Assembly: GCF_011398925.1 (NCBI RefSeq)
Contig: NZ_AP022842.1
Location: forward strand, 1,290,001-1,354,000
Direction: 5' to 3'
DNA from: Bacillus sp. KH172YL63
GTDB taxonomy: Bacteria > Bacillota > Bacilli > Bacillales > Bacillaceae_B
Length of the DNA: 64,000 nucleotides
This document shows, piece by piece, positions 1-8,851 of this stretch. The first letter of the stretch is position 1; every line of letters begins with the position of its first letter. Under the pieces are notes generated by a model that worked only from the letters and a program-made list of their open reading frames with translations, was not told where the DNA came from and did not search any database. Both the position numbers and the translations under genes were made by a program.

Positions 1-1
1 T

Positions 2-619
2 TATGCGATCATCCAAAACAATATTGAACGGATCCTCTATGATCAGAGAGGGGACGTGTTGTCCCTTTCGATCTTCTTTACTTTGTGGCTTGCGTCGATG
101 GCTGTTCAGTCAATGGTGCGCTCATTGAACCTGGCATATAAAATCGAACGGAAGAAGCCTTTCTTAATTGCACTGCTTTATGATTTATTATTGACCGTCG
201 GTTTCATGATCCTGATTTCATTTTCCCTTATCGTGCCTGTCGTGGAAGAGTATATCCGACATGCCAGATTTACAGAGGGGAAAATAAATGGTGACTGGTC
301 GCAGGCGTGGGTCCTTGGCAAATGGGGACTGAGTTCGATTTTCATGTTCGCACTGTTTGTTTTTCTTTACATGGTCGTTCCTAGCAAGCGAATATCATTC
401 CGCCATGTTATTCCTGGTGCCCTTCTGGCAGCCTTTGGATGGCAGGGAGTCTCATGGTTATACGGGACATATGTTAAAATCAACGACTACTCCCAGTTCT
501 ATGGTCAGCTTGGAAGTGTCATCACGTTGGTGGTCTGGTTTTACATATCTTCCACCATCCTGCTGATCGGGGGATTGTTAAATGGAAGCATCGCAGGGGA
601 AGCGAAAAAGAAGGGATAG
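2..619 (+). CDS. YihY/BrkB family membrane protein, 5' end outside window
   Basis: The frame is open from the left edge, so this is the C-terminal part (about 205 residues) of a longer protein. It shows at least four hydrophobic segments, an FTLWLASMAVQSMVRSLN stretch and a GALLAAFGWQGVSW motif near the end, typical of the YihY/virulence factor BrkB family (once misnamed ribonuclease BN). These are polytopic inner-membrane proteins of unclear function, usually near 280 residues, so roughly a quarter is missing. The tail is short and basic (EAKKKG). An internal GTG at 56 is not the real start because homologous sequence continues upstream of it. A strong hairpin follows the stop. Confidence 0.85.
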   Translation, partial: YAIIQNNIERILYDQRGDVLSLSIFFTLWLASMAVQSMVRSLNLAYKIERKKPFLIALLYDLLLTVGFMILISFSLIVPVVEEYIRHARFTEGKINGDWSQAWVLGKWGLSSIFMFALFVFLYMVVPSKRISFRHVIPGALLAAFGWQGVSWLYGTYVKINDYSQFYGQLGSVITLVVWFYISSTILLIGGLLNGSIAGEAKKKG

Positions 620-644
620 GAGGCATGACGCTGTTCCGCAGACG

Positions 645-707
645 AAAGAAATCCGAACACCATTCGAAATTCTTTGATGAAATTCGAATGGAGTTCGGAT
701 TTTCTTT
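645..707. terminator. Bidirectional terminator, TCCGAAC family
   Basis: Long stem with outer arms AAATCCGAAC and GTTCGGATTT and an inner CCATTCGAA/TTCGAATGG stem. It has A-rich and T-rich flanks, so it can serve both the YihY-family gene and the convergent POT gene. It is one of eight hairpins in this window sharing the same outer stem. Confidence 0.85.
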
Positions 708-727
708 GAATATAATACTTCCTTGCT

Positions 728-2116
728 TCACGACTGATTTTCTTCCTGCATCATGGCAACGAGCTTTTTGGAAATGGCGAGGAGAACAAATCCAAGGATG
801 ATGGCAGCAGCCCCGATGACGGCGAAGATCTCCAGATAACCGAGTGTTGCTGTGAGTGAGGCGAGCTGACCGGCAAGTAAACTCGCGACGCCGATTGCTG
901 CCATCCACACACCCATCAGGAGGGAGGCAATCTTCACGGGTGCCACTTTACTGACGAGAGACAATCCGACCGGTGACAGAAAGAGTTCTCCCAATGTATG
1001 AAGAAGATAGGTGAAAATGATGAACAAGAGATTGGCTTTTACGGTTATATTCTGTTCATCAGAACCAGTCTGCATGACTGCCGGTATGAGTACCATGAAG
1101 CCGAGGCCGAGAAGGATCATTCCGATGCCCATTTTCGTCGTCATGTTCAAGTCCCCGCTCTTTGATTTTGAAAGACGCAGCCAGATATTTGAAAGAATCG
1201 GTGCGAGGATGACAATGAACAATGGATTGACAGATTGAAACCAGGCGACGGGGATGGTATATCCAAATACATCCCGATCGATGAAATTCTTCGTGTACAG
1301 TGTGAACGAGCTTCCGGCCTGTTCAAATCCCGCCCAGAAAAATACGACAAAGCAGGCGAGGATCAAGATGGCGGTTGTACGCTGTTTTTCCTTTCGGGTA
1401 AGGGGGACGTCGCGGTTCTCGTTTGCTTCTTCTGCCAACAGGCGATTAGGTTTTAATCCAACGGTCCCCAGATATTTACGATTCATTGTACTGAAAATGA
1501 TCTGCCCGGTGATCATCCCGATGGAAGAAGCAAGGAATGCCCACTTGAACCCGTAATGCATCGTTCCGTCATTCATTGTGGTGAGAAACAGGTCTTCAGC
1601 GAGGAAGCCTGCGACAAGCGGTGCGAATAGTGCACCGAGGTTGATGCCCATATAGAAAATCGTAAAAGCTGCGTCCTTCCGTTTATCATTCCGGGGATAA
1701 AGCTCCCCTACGAGAGTCGATATATTCGGTTTGAAAAAACCATTTCCGAGAACGAGGAGTGCAAGCCCCGTGTAAAGGCCAGCCTGTGAATGGGTAAGGA
1801 ATATTGTGAAATCCCCACAGGCCATCGTGATACCACCAATGGTAATTGCACGCCTTAAGCCGATGAAGCGATCGGTCATCCATCCTCCGAAGATAGGTGT
1901 GAAATACACACTTCCTGTATAAATTCCGTAGATGGACAGAGCTTCTGCAGGCTCCACACCGAGTCCTCCACTCACATAAGCAGTCGTCAGATATAAGACG
2001 AGCAGTGCACGCATGCCGTAATAGCTGTACCGTTCCCAAAGCTCGGTGAAAAATAACAGATACAGTCCTTTAGGGTGTTTTTTTCCCTGGGGTAAGCTTT
2101 CTAAATGTGAGTTCAC
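728..2116 (-). CDS. POT family proton-dependent oligopeptide transporter (YclF/DtpT-like)
   Basis: The 462-residue protein has about 12-14 membrane segments. It carries the POT/PTR signatures: an N-terminal FFTELWERYSYYGMRALL motif with the ExxERFxYY-like core, FTPIFGGWMTDRFIG, and GNGFFKPNIS. Such proteins import di- and tripeptides with protons across the cytoplasmic membrane. Length matches the family. The start is a GTG at 2116 preceded by CAGGAG at good spacing. It is convergent with the upstream gene and monocistronic as far as the sequence shows. Exact peptide specificity cannot be read from the sequence. Confidence 0.92.
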   Translation of the reverse strand: MNSHLESLPQGKKHPKGLYLLFFTELWERYSYYGMRALLVLYLTTAYVSGGLGVEPAEALSIYGIYTGSVYFTPIFGGWMTDRFIGLRRAITIGGITMACGDFTIFLTHSQAGLYTGLALLVLGNGFFKPNISTLVGELYPRNDKRKDAAFTIFYMGINLGALFAPLVAGFLAEDLFLTTMNDGTMHYGFKWAFLASSIGMITGQIIFSTMNRKYLGTVGLKPNRLLAEEANENRDVPLTRKEKQRTTAILILACFVVFFWAGFEQAGSSFTLYTKNFIDRDVFGYTIPVAWFQSVNPLFIVILAPILSNIWLRLSKSKSGDLNMTTKMGIGMILLGLGFMVLIPAVMQTGSDEQNITVKANLLFIIFTYLLHTLGELFLSPVGLSLVSKVAPVKIASLLMGVWMAAIGVASLLAGQLASLTATLGYLEIFAVIGAAAIILGFVLLAISKKLVAMMQEENQS

Positions 2117-2216
2117 TCTATCACTCCTGATCTATTCTTTGTGCAGTTTCTTTCCAAATCCTTTCATAGTATTCCCGTTCTTTACATAGGCATGTACAAA
2201 AAGGGTGGTGAATACC

Positions 2217-2450
2217 TTGTTCAAAGGATGTATATATTGCGGCCACAACTCACTGGAAGAATGTGAGTTGTATATTGGAGAGGGGCATGGTGGTGAAATC
2301 GGAAAGTCTGAGGATATGGTGGGTGGGAATGTCGCTTATTACTCGTGTGAGAGGTGCGGGTACCTTCACCCATTCCTGAAGGAAAAGCGGAAAAAATTCG
2401 AAAGGGAGAGTGCAAAGAAAGCGAAACACCTGCGATTGAATATACGATGA
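2217..2450 (+). CDS. Small zinc-ribbon protein, function unknown
   Basis: A 77-residue protein with two Cys pairs, CIYC near the N-terminus and CERC about 40 residues later. This spacing suggests one structural zinc ribbon. The C-terminal third is strongly basic (KEKRKKFERESAKKAKHLRL) and could bind nucleic acid. I chose the TTG at 2217 because GGGTGGTG lies about six bases upstream; a GTG at 2205 would give 81 residues but overlaps that ribosome binding site. It lies alone between the POT transporter and the M42 peptidase. I do not recognise a named family. Confidence 0.6.
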   Translation: MFKGCIYCGHNSLEECELYIGEGHGGEIGKSEDMVGGNVAYYSCERCGYLHPFLKEKRKKFERESAKKAKHLRLNIR

Positions 2451-2507
2451 ACAGAATTTGTCGTCATGTGTTCCATGACGTTATAATGATTGAAGGGAGG
2501 GATTGAA

Positions 2508-3563
2508 ATGAATACATATCCAGATACGTCGAAAACACTTCAATTAATCAAGGAGCTTGTGGAAATACCAAGCCCTTCAGGGAATACCAATAAAATCATG
2601 GGCTTTGTTGAAGAATATCTTTCTGATTTGAACATTGAGATGAAGAGAAACCGGAAAGGTGCCCTGATCGTCACGCTTCCGGGGGAAGATACAAGCAGGC
2701 ACAGGATGCTGACTGCCCATGTGGATGCCTTAGGCGCCATGGTCAAGGAAATTAAGGGAGATGGACGGCTTCGCCTCTCGATGATCGGCGGATTCAGATG
2801 GAATGCAGTGGAAGGGGAGTATTGCCGGATTGAAACCTCTTCAGGGAAAACATACAGTGGCACCATTCTGATGCATCAGACGAGTGTTCATGTGTACAAA
2901 AATGCCGGAGAAGCGAAAAGGGATGAAACCAACATAGAAGTCCGGATAGATGAAAGAGTCACGAATGCCAAAGAAGTAAGGGAACTCGGCATCGAGGTGG
3001 GAGACTTTGTTTCTTTTGACCCCCGTGCTGAAATTACAGCAAGCGGATTTATCAAGTCAAGACATTTAGATGATAAAGCAAGTGTCGGCATGCTGCTGCA
3101 ATTGATTCGACACATCAAGGAAGAAGGGATCACCCTTCCATATACAACTCATTTCCTTATTTCTAATAATGAAGAAATAGGGTATGGCGGGAACTCGAAT
3201 ATTCCGGAGGAGACGATCGAATACCTTGCTGTCGATATGGGAGCGATCGGCGATGGGCAAACAACCGATGAGTATACCGTGTCGATCTGCGCGAAGGATT
3301 CAAGCGGCCCTTATCATTACGGTTTGCGCAAACATTTAGTTTCCCTTGCCGACGAAAATGGAATCGATTATAAAGTCGACATTTATCCGTACTACGGATC
3401 TGATGCTTCTGCTGCGATCCGGGCAGGATTTGATATCGTCCACGGGTTGATCGGGGCCGGGATCGATGCCTCACATGCATACGAGCGTACCCATGAATCG
3501 TCCATCCTTCATACAGAGAAGTTACTATGGCACTATGTAAGATCTAAAATGGTTGTGGAATAA
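2508..3563 (+). CDS. M42 family metallopeptidase (YhfE-like)
   Basis: A 351-residue protein with the M42 (glutamyl aminopeptidase/endoglucanase M) layout. It has TAHVDALGAMV with the first metal His and Asp, SRHLDDKASVGML with the bridging Asp, SNNEEIGYGG with the catalytic Glu pair, a VDMGAIG metal site and a late GAGIDASHAYERTH metal-ligand segment. These are cytoplasmic binuclear metal aminopeptidases that assemble as dodecamers. Start is ATG 2508 with AAGGGAGGG seven bases upstream; a TTG at 2490 lacks a site. B. subtilis has three paralogues; the resemblance to YhfE is by overall length and motifs. Confidence 0.88.
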   Translation: MNTYPDTSKTLQLIKELVEIPSPSGNTNKIMGFVEEYLSDLNIEMKRNRKGALIVTLPGEDTSRHRMLTAHVDALGAMVKEIKGDGRLRLSMIGGFRWNAVEGEYCRIETSSGKTYSGTILMHQTSVHVYKNAGEAKRDETNIEVRIDERVTNAKEVRELGIEVGDFVSFDPRAEITASGFIKSRHLDDKASVGMLLQLIRHIKEEGITLPYTTHFLISNNEEIGYGGNSNIPEETIEYLAVDMGAIGDGQTTDEYTVSICAKDSSGPYHYGLRKHLVSLADENGIDYKVDIYPYYGSDASAAIRAGFDIVHGLIGAGIDASHAYERTHESSILHTEKLLWHYVRSKMVVE

Positions 3564-3574
3564 TCGAACATCCT

Positions 3575-3608
3575 TCCTCCATCCACTCAGGTGGGTGGGG
3601 GATTTTTT
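3575..3608 (+). terminator. Rho-independent terminator after M42 peptidase
   Basis: CCATCCAC and GTGGGTGG arms with a CAG loop, followed by a run of six T. It sits 12 bases after the stop codon. Confidence 0.75.
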
Positions 3609-3784
3609 GTGAGGTCGGGGTAGAGGCACCCCCTCAGAGCCGGGGACGTTTAGAGAAAAGAGATGCAGGGTAATGCTACACGTGGGTGAGAAAAGTTTGT
3701 TTTGATTTTAGGAGGTATTTCTCTTATCAAAGTGATGATGATAAGATAAAATAAAGACACTAAAAAGTTAAATGAGGTAAGAGA

Positions 3785-5254
3785 ATGAATACATACAATC
3801 TGTTAGAGAGCTTAAAGTTAAAAACCATCTACGGTGATCTGCCTTCAGAAATAACAGGCATCCATGTGGACTCAAGAAAAGTGGAGAATGGACATATGTT
3901 TGTATGCACGAAGGGATATACCGTGGACGGTCATGATTTTGCTGCAGCGGCTGTTGAAAAAGGAGCCAGGTTAATTGTAGCGGAAAAGCAGCTGGACATC
4001 GATTTAAGCAAAGCGGCTTTGGTCGTAGTGAAGGATTCATTCAAGGCGCTGGCCCAGTTATCCAATAAATTCTATCAATATCCTTCCCAAAAGTTGACCG
4101 TTTTCGGCGTGACCGGTACAAATGGGAAGACAACGGTAAGCAACCTCATCCATGCCATCCTTAAAAGCGACAATCAGCGTTCAGCCCTGTCAGGAACGAT
4201 CGGCTTTAATTTGGACGGGGAGCTTTTGCCAAGTGAAAACACAACTTGTGATAACCTGACCAATCAACAGATGCTTCAAAGTGCGTTGGACCGGGGAATC
4301 GATCATTTTACCCTCGAAGTATCCTCCCACGGGCTTGCACTTGGAAGATTGTGGGGGATTGACTTTGATGTAGTGGCGTTCACCAACCTTAGTCACGATC
4401 ATCTGGACTATCACGGTACGATGGAACATTACGGCTATGCCAAAGGATTGCTCTTCTCCCAGCTCGGGCAGGATCTTCAAAACCCAAAATTCGCGGTGTT
4501 GAACGCGGATGATGAATGGTATGATCGGTACAGCAGTATGACAGCCCACGAAGTGATCAGCTATGGCCTGGACGCGCATGCAGATTTCAAAGCGGAAAAT
4601 ATCCAATACTTCAATGATTCAACATCGTTCACCTTGCTTTCACCTGAAGGAAGCTATCCCGTTGAAATGAAGCTGCTTGGAAAATTCAACGTATACAATG
4701 TCCTGACAGCGATGGCCTGCTTGTATGCGAAAGGAATGAAGGTGTCCCGCCTCGTGGAGATTGTGAAGGAACTGCCTCCTGTAAACGGACGTATGGAAAA
4801 GGTTGATCTGGACGCGCCCCTTTCGGTTTATATCGATTATGCACATACACCTGATGCAATCGAAAATGCGATCCAATCCGTCCTTCCGTTCAAAGAGAAT
4901 AAAATCATCTTCCTGGTCGGTACAGGCGGAAACCGGGACAAAACAAAACGCCCGACGATGGCTGAAAAAGCGTCTCTTGCAGATTATGTCATCCTCACGA
5001 CCGACGATCCGAGATATGAAGAATATGACAGCATCCTGAAAGACCTTGAAAAAGGGATGCAGCATGATCAATATGCGTTGATCGGTGACCGTGAGGAAGC
5101 GGTCAAGCACGCTGTCGAGGTAAGTGAACCGGGGGATATCATTATCTTTGCAGGAAAAGGACATGAAGATTATCAAATCATCGAAAACACAAAATACCCT
5201 CACAGCGATAAAGAAATCTGTATTGAAGAAAGTAAGTTAAAGTACCGAAAATGA
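3785..5254 (+). CDS. MurE-like Mur ligase, stand-alone copy outside a dcw cluster
   Basis: A 489-residue ATP-dependent ligase with all three Mur domains. The ATP P-loop GTNGKT is at residues 111-116. TLEVSSHGLALGRL and NLSHDHLDYHGTMEHY form the central domain, and the C-terminal domain has GNRDKTKRP and DDPR. MurE adds diaminopimelate (or Lys) to UDP-MurNAc-L-Ala-D-Glu. The DAP-recognition motif of canonical enzymes is DNPR; here residues 407-410 read DDPR and the following SEDP-type residues are YEEY, so substrate is uncertain. There are no division or cell-wall genes next to it, suggesting a second MurE paralogue. The ATG follows a GAGGTAAGAGA site. Confidence 0.85.
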   Translation: MNTYNLLESLKLKTIYGDLPSEITGIHVDSRKVENGHMFVCTKGYTVDGHDFAAAAVEKGARLIVAEKQLDIDLSKAALVVVKDSFKALAQLSNKFYQYPSQKLTVFGVTGTNGKTTVSNLIHAILKSDNQRSALSGTIGFNLDGELLPSENTTCDNLTNQQMLQSALDRGIDHFTLEVSSHGLALGRLWGIDFDVVAFTNLSHDHLDYHGTMEHYGYAKGLLFSQLGQDLQNPKFAVLNADDEWYDRYSSMTAHEVISYGLDAHADFKAENIQYFNDSTSFTLLSPEGSYPVEMKLLGKFNVYNVLTAMACLYAKGMKVSRLVEIVKELPPVNGRMEKVDLDAPLSVYIDYAHTPDAIENAIQSVLPFKENKIIFLVGTGGNRDKTKRPTMAEKASLADYVILTTDDPRYEEYDSILKDLEKGMQHDQYALIGDREEAVKHAVEVSEPGDIIIFAGKGHEDYQIIENTKYPHSDKEICIEESKLKYRK

Positions 5255-5268
5255 TTGGTACCATATAA

Positions 5269-5318
5269 GTAAAAAAGCCATCACCCTGAACCATTTGAAA
5301 AGGTGATGGCTTTTTTAC
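5269..5318. terminator. Bidirectional terminator between MurE-like and NupC genes
   Basis: AAAAAAGCCATCACC and GGTGATGGCTTTTTT arms form a stem flanked by A-run and T-run, suitable for both converging genes. Confidence 0.9.
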
Positions 5319-5334
5319 TATTAGATTTGGATAA

Positions 5335-5366
5335 AAAAAAGAGAAGGATTAAACCTCCTCTTTTTT
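5335..5366 (-). terminator. Second hairpin downstream of nupC-like gene
   Basis: AAAAGAGAAGG and CCTCCTCTTTT arms, with T-rich flank when read on the minus strand. It lies nine bases beyond the nupC-like stop. Confidence 0.7.
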
Positions 5367-5374
5367 GATCGAGC

Positions 5375-6592
5375 TTAGATGAACATACCTGCAATAGCGG
5401 CACTCAGTAAAGATGCAAGCGCTCCCGCAATTACTGCTCTCAAGCCCAGGCGTGCGATATCACTTCTGCGGTCTGGAGCAAGATTACCCAGTCCTCCAAG
5501 TAAAATACCTAAAGAAGAAAGGTTCGCAAACCCACATAGTGCAAATGAAATGATCGCTGTTGCTTTTTCAGACATGTTGCCGATCTCAGGGGCAAATGCA
5601 GAATATGCAACGAATTCATTGATAACAAGCTTTTGTCCGATGAAGTTACCAGCTGTGATGGCTTCGCTCCAAGGAACACCGATGGCGAAAGCAAGTGGTG
5701 CAAATGCATAGCCAAGCAGAAGTTCAAGAGACAGTCCGTCGAATCCGAATACTCCGCCGACAAGACCAAGCAGTCCATTGATCATCGCAACAAGGGCGAT
5801 GAAGGCAAGTAGCATGGCACCGATGTTCAATGCCAATTGTAAACCGACGCTGGCACCGTTGGCAGCTGCGTCAATCACGTTTGCAGATTCCGAATCCGCT
5901 TCCATTTCAAACGCTTCTGGTTCTGGAGAATCATCTGTTTCAGGTACGAATAACTTTGCCATGACAAGACCGGCAGGAGCAGCCATGAAACTTGCTGCCA
6001 ATAAGTATTCCAGTGGAACACCTAAAAGTGAATATCCAACAAGGACAGATCCGGCAACTGATGCCAATCCACCTGTCATGACTGCGAATAATTCCGACTC
6101 AGTCATCTTGGATAGGTATGGACGTACAACTAATGGAGCTTCTGTCTGACCAACAAAGATATTTGCGGCAGCTGACATTGATTCTGCTTTTCTTGTTCCA
6201 AGGAGTTTAGATAATCCACCGCCCAGGATTTTGATGAAGAATTGCATGATCTTCAGATAGTAAAGAACAGAAATCAACGCGGAGAAGAAAATGACAACAG
6301 GAAGAACATTGAAAGCAAAAATGAATGCGATGTTGGACTCAGCAGTGTAAAGTCCGCCAAATAGGAAGGAAATCCCTTCATTTGAGTAGTTAATGACTGC
6401 ATTGATGACTTCGGTCAATCCTTTAAGTGCGCTTTGTCCCCAAGATGTTTTTAATACTAGGAAAGCGAAAAAGATCTGTATGGCAAGTCCACCTAGGACT
6501 GTTCTGAAATTAACTCGCTTCTTGTTCTTGGAAAATGCAAACGCAATTCCCATAACGACAATGATACCAATAATACCCCATAAATATTGCAC
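5375..6592 (-). CDS. NupC-type concentrative nucleoside transporter
   Basis: About 405 residues with an N-terminal hydrophobic segment, a gate-like VFFSALISVLYY region, GGGLSKLLGTRKAESMSAAANIFVGQTEAPLVV, and GFANLSSLGILLGGLG. These are the CNT family signatures for Na+ or H+ coupled uptake of nucleosides across the cytoplasmic membrane. GQTEAP is the nucleoside-binding helical hairpin. I place the start at the GTG with AGAGGTG six bases upstream (6592); a GTG at 6601 would sit inside that site. The gene has its own promoter with an embedded palindrome. B. subtilis NupC, NupG and YutK are candidate relatives. Confidence 0.9.
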   Translation of the reverse strand: MQYLWGIIGIIVVMGIAFAFSKNKKRVNFRTVLGGLAIQIFFAFLVLKTSWGQSALKGLTEVINAVINYSNEGISFLFGGLYTAESNIAFIFAFNVLPVVIFFSALISVLYYLKIMQFFIKILGGGLSKLLGTRKAESMSAAANIFVGQTEAPLVVRPYLSKMTESELFAVMTGGLASVAGSVLVGYSLLGVPLEYLLAASFMAAPAGLVMAKLFVPETDDSPEPEAFEMEADSESANVIDAAANGASVGLQLALNIGAMLLAFIALVAMINGLLGLVGGVFGFDGLSLELLLGYAFAPLAFAIGVPWSEAITAGNFIGQKLVINEFVAYSAFAPEIGNMSEKATAIISFALCGFANLSSLGILLGGLGNLAPDRRSDIARLGLRAVIAGALASLLSAAIAGMFI

Positions 6593-6645
6593 TTCTTTCA
6601 CCTCTTCGATAAGTATGTTTGAAAACTTGTTGCTTACGTGAATTT

Positions 6646-6674
6646 ATTTTACAATGCTTTCAGACGTCTGACAA
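6646..6674 (-). promoter_or_regulatory. SigA-type promoter of nupC-like gene with 12-bp palindromic operator
   Basis: On the minus strand TTGTCA (6669-6674) and TAAAAT (6646-6651) are separated by 17 bases. A perfect palindrome TCAGACGTCTGA (6660-6671) overlaps the -35 element and spacer, so a dimeric repressor could block polymerase. Confidence 0.6.
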
Positions 6675-6764
6675 CCTACAATTAAGGATTTTGTCGAAAT
6701 TTGTACGGAAGCCTTCGTCAATAGTATGCGCAAATACAGCGTTTTCATGAAAGGGGATACAAAA

Positions 6765-6998
6765 ATGAAGATCAGAAAAAATTTTTTGGAAGGCATGGAA
6801 CAAAAAGTATATATCCATGAAAACAAGAAAGAAGCCTTCATATTAATCTCAATACCGTCGATTGAATGGTCATATTCATTCACATATGAAGAAGAAGAAA
6901 TCGAGAAGAAATTATGTCATTCATTAAACGGAAAGCTGTCAGAAGAAGAGGCAAGTACAATAAGTGCAAGAATCATCCAGTGGACAAGGGAAATGTAA
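6765..6998 (+). CDS. Small conserved-type protein, possibly YueH-like
   Basis: A 77-residue acidic protein beginning MKIRKNF, with no membrane segment or Cys motif. An ATG at 6765 has AAAGGGG eight bases upstream and is preferred over an in-frame upstream codon at 6726 without a site. It contains VYIHENKKEAFILISIP, an IPSIEWS stretch and a helical C-terminus ending IIQWTREM. This vaguely recalls the YueH family of about 80 residues, but I cannot confirm it. It is divergent from the nupC-like gene and 109 bases before prfC, which has its own promoter. Confidence 0.6.
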   Translation: MKIRKNFLEGMEQKVYIHENKKEAFILISIPSIEWSYSFTYEEEEIEKKLCHSLNGKLSEEEASTISARIIQWTREM

Positions 6999-7043
6999 CA
7001 TTGTGTGAAAGGACCGGGCGCCTTAGGGGAGATGGATTCTTTG

Positions 7044-7072
7044 TTGCATTGTAACTTTAGAACGAATATGAT
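7044..7072 (+). promoter_or_regulatory. Probable SigA promoter of prfC
   Basis: TTGCAT and TATGAT are separated by exactly 17 bases, with the start codon 36 bases beyond the -10 element. Confidence 0.55.
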
Positions 7073-7107
7073 GAGAAAGTGAGAATGACGAGAAAGGATT
7101 TTTATGA

Positions 7108-8679
7108 ATGAAAATAGACTTTATACAGGAAGTTAAATCGAGACGGACTTTCGCCATCATTTCCCATCCAGATGCCGGGAAAACAACACTTACTGAGCAA
7201 TTGCTCCTGTTTGGCGGGGCGATTCGAGCAGCGGGCACAGTAAAAGGTAAGAAAACAGGGAAGTTTGCTACATCAGACTGGATGGAAATTGAGAAACAAA
7301 GAGGAATCTCAGTCACATCTTCCGTCATGGCTTTTGATTATAATGATTTCAGGGTGAATATTCTGGATACCCCAGGGCACCAGGATTTCTCTGAAGACAC
7401 ATACAGAACGTTGATGGCAGTTGACAGTGCGGTCATGATCATCGACTCAGCCAAGGGGATCGAAGCCCAGACGTTGAAACTATTCAAAGTATGCCGCATG
7501 AGAGGGATTCCGATCTTCACCTTCATCAATAAGCTTGATCGACAGGGCCGTGAGCCGCTTGAATTATTAGAAGAGCTTGAAGAAGTATTGGGGATCCAGT
7601 CTTATCCGATGAACTGGCCGATCGGGATGGGGAAAGAATTCCTCGGAATTTATGACCGATTCCATAAGCGTATTGAACAGTTCAGGGTAGAAGATGATGA
7701 ACGTTTCATTAACTTGAATGATGAAGGTGAGATTAAAGGGGAACATCCACTGACAGACAGCGGCCTTTATCACCAGGCGTTGGAAGATGTACAGCTGCTG
7801 AATGAAGCCGGAAATCCGTTTTCCCGTGAACGGATTGCAAACGGAGAACTTTCACCAGTATTCTTCGGAAGTGCGTTGACGAACTTTGGCGTACAGACGT
7901 TCCTTGAAACCTACCTGCAGTTTGCACCATCACCTCAACCGAGAAATTCAGATGCAGGTGAGATCGAACCGACGGCAGAGGAATTCTCCGGATTCGTGTT
8001 TAAGATACAGGCCAATATGAACCCGGCCCACCGTGACCGGATTGCATTCGTACGGATTTGCTCCGGTCAATTCGAAAGAGGGATGACAGTCAATCTGTCA
8101 CGTACAGGTAAGTCCATTAAACTTGCCCAGTCCACTCAATTCCTTGCAGATGACCGAAGCACGGTGAATGAAGCTGTCAGCGGAGATATTATCGGTGTGT
8201 ATGATACAGGTACGTATCAAATCGGCGATACGCTCGTTCAAGGGAAGAACAGCTTCCAATACGAGAAACTCCCTCAGTTCACCCCTGAGTTATTTGTCCG
8301 CGTTACTGCCAAGAACGTGATGAAGCAGAAGCATTTCCAAAAAGGTATCCTTCAACTCGTTCAGGAAGGAGCTATCCAATACTACAAAACGCTCCGAACA
8401 GAAGATATTATTTTGGGGGCAGTCGGACAGCTTCAGTTCGAGGTGTTTGAACACAGAATGAAGAATGAATACAATGTTGATGTGAAAATGGAACCGATCG
8501 GATCCAAAATTGCACGTTGGATTGAAAACGAAGAAGATGTGAAGGACTCTATGTCAAGCTCCAGAAGCATGCTCGTGAAAGACCGTCATGACAACCTCGT
8601 CTTCCTGTTTGAAAATGATTTTGCCATGAGATGGTTCAATGATAAAAATCCAGATATTAAGTTATACAGCTTAATGTAG
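7108..8679 (+). CDS. prfC: Peptide chain release factor 3
   Basis: A 523-residue translational GTPase. The G1 motif SHPDAGKTT lies near residue 20, G3 is DTPGHQDF and G4 is FINKLDR, followed by EF-Tu-like domain 2 and the RF3-specific domain ending with [10 protein letters not shown]3 uses GTP to remove RF1/RF2 from the ribosome after peptide release. Length is typical (about 525). B. subtilis 168, as I recall, lacks prfC, so its presence here is a small difference. ATG 7108 follows GAGAAAGG; an ATG at 7104 is out of frame. A clear terminator follows. Confidence 0.96.
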   Translation: MKIDFIQEVKSRRTFAIISHPDAGKTTLTEQLLLFGGAIRAAGTVKGKKTGKFATSDWMEIEKQRGISVTSSVMAFDYNDFRVNILDTPGHQDFSEDTYRTLMAVDSAVMIIDSAKGIEAQTLKLFKVCRMRGIPIFTFINKLDRQGREPLELLEELEEVLGIQSYPMNWPIGMGKEFLGIYDRFHKRIEQFRVEDDERFINLNDEGEIKGEHPLTDSGLYHQALEDVQLLNEAGNPFSRERIANGELSPVFFGSALTNFGVQTFLETYLQFAPSPQPRNSDAGEIEPTAEEFSGFVFKIQANMNPAHRDRIAFVRICSGQFERGMTVNLSRTGKSIKLAQSTQFLADDRSTVNEAVSGDIIGVYDTGTYQIGDTLVQGKNSFQYEKLPQFTPELFVRVTAKNVMKQKHFQKGILQLVQEGAIQYYKTLRTEDIILGAVGQLQFEVFEHRMKNEYNVDVKMEPIGSKIARWIENEEDVKDSMSSSRSMLVKDRHDNLVFLFENDFAMRWFNDKNPDIKLYSLM

Positions 8680-8686
8680 TTGCTTC

Positions 8687-8723
8687 AAAAACACCCCTCT
8701 TATTATCCGCAGGGGTGTTTTTT
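8687..8723 (+). terminator. Terminator after prfC
   Basis: AAAACACCCCT and AGGGGTGTTTT arms, loop of about 11 bases, then T-run. It is eight bases after the stop. Confidence 0.9.
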
Positions 8724-8851
8724 GTTTGTCCTGAATGAAAAGATATAGCCAGAGAGATGAAATATATTGTGAATGATGATCATCTTTGAGGTTAAATGGG
8801 TTAGTATGGTGGTATAGGTATATCATACCAGTTAAGAAGGGGGCGTTTTGA

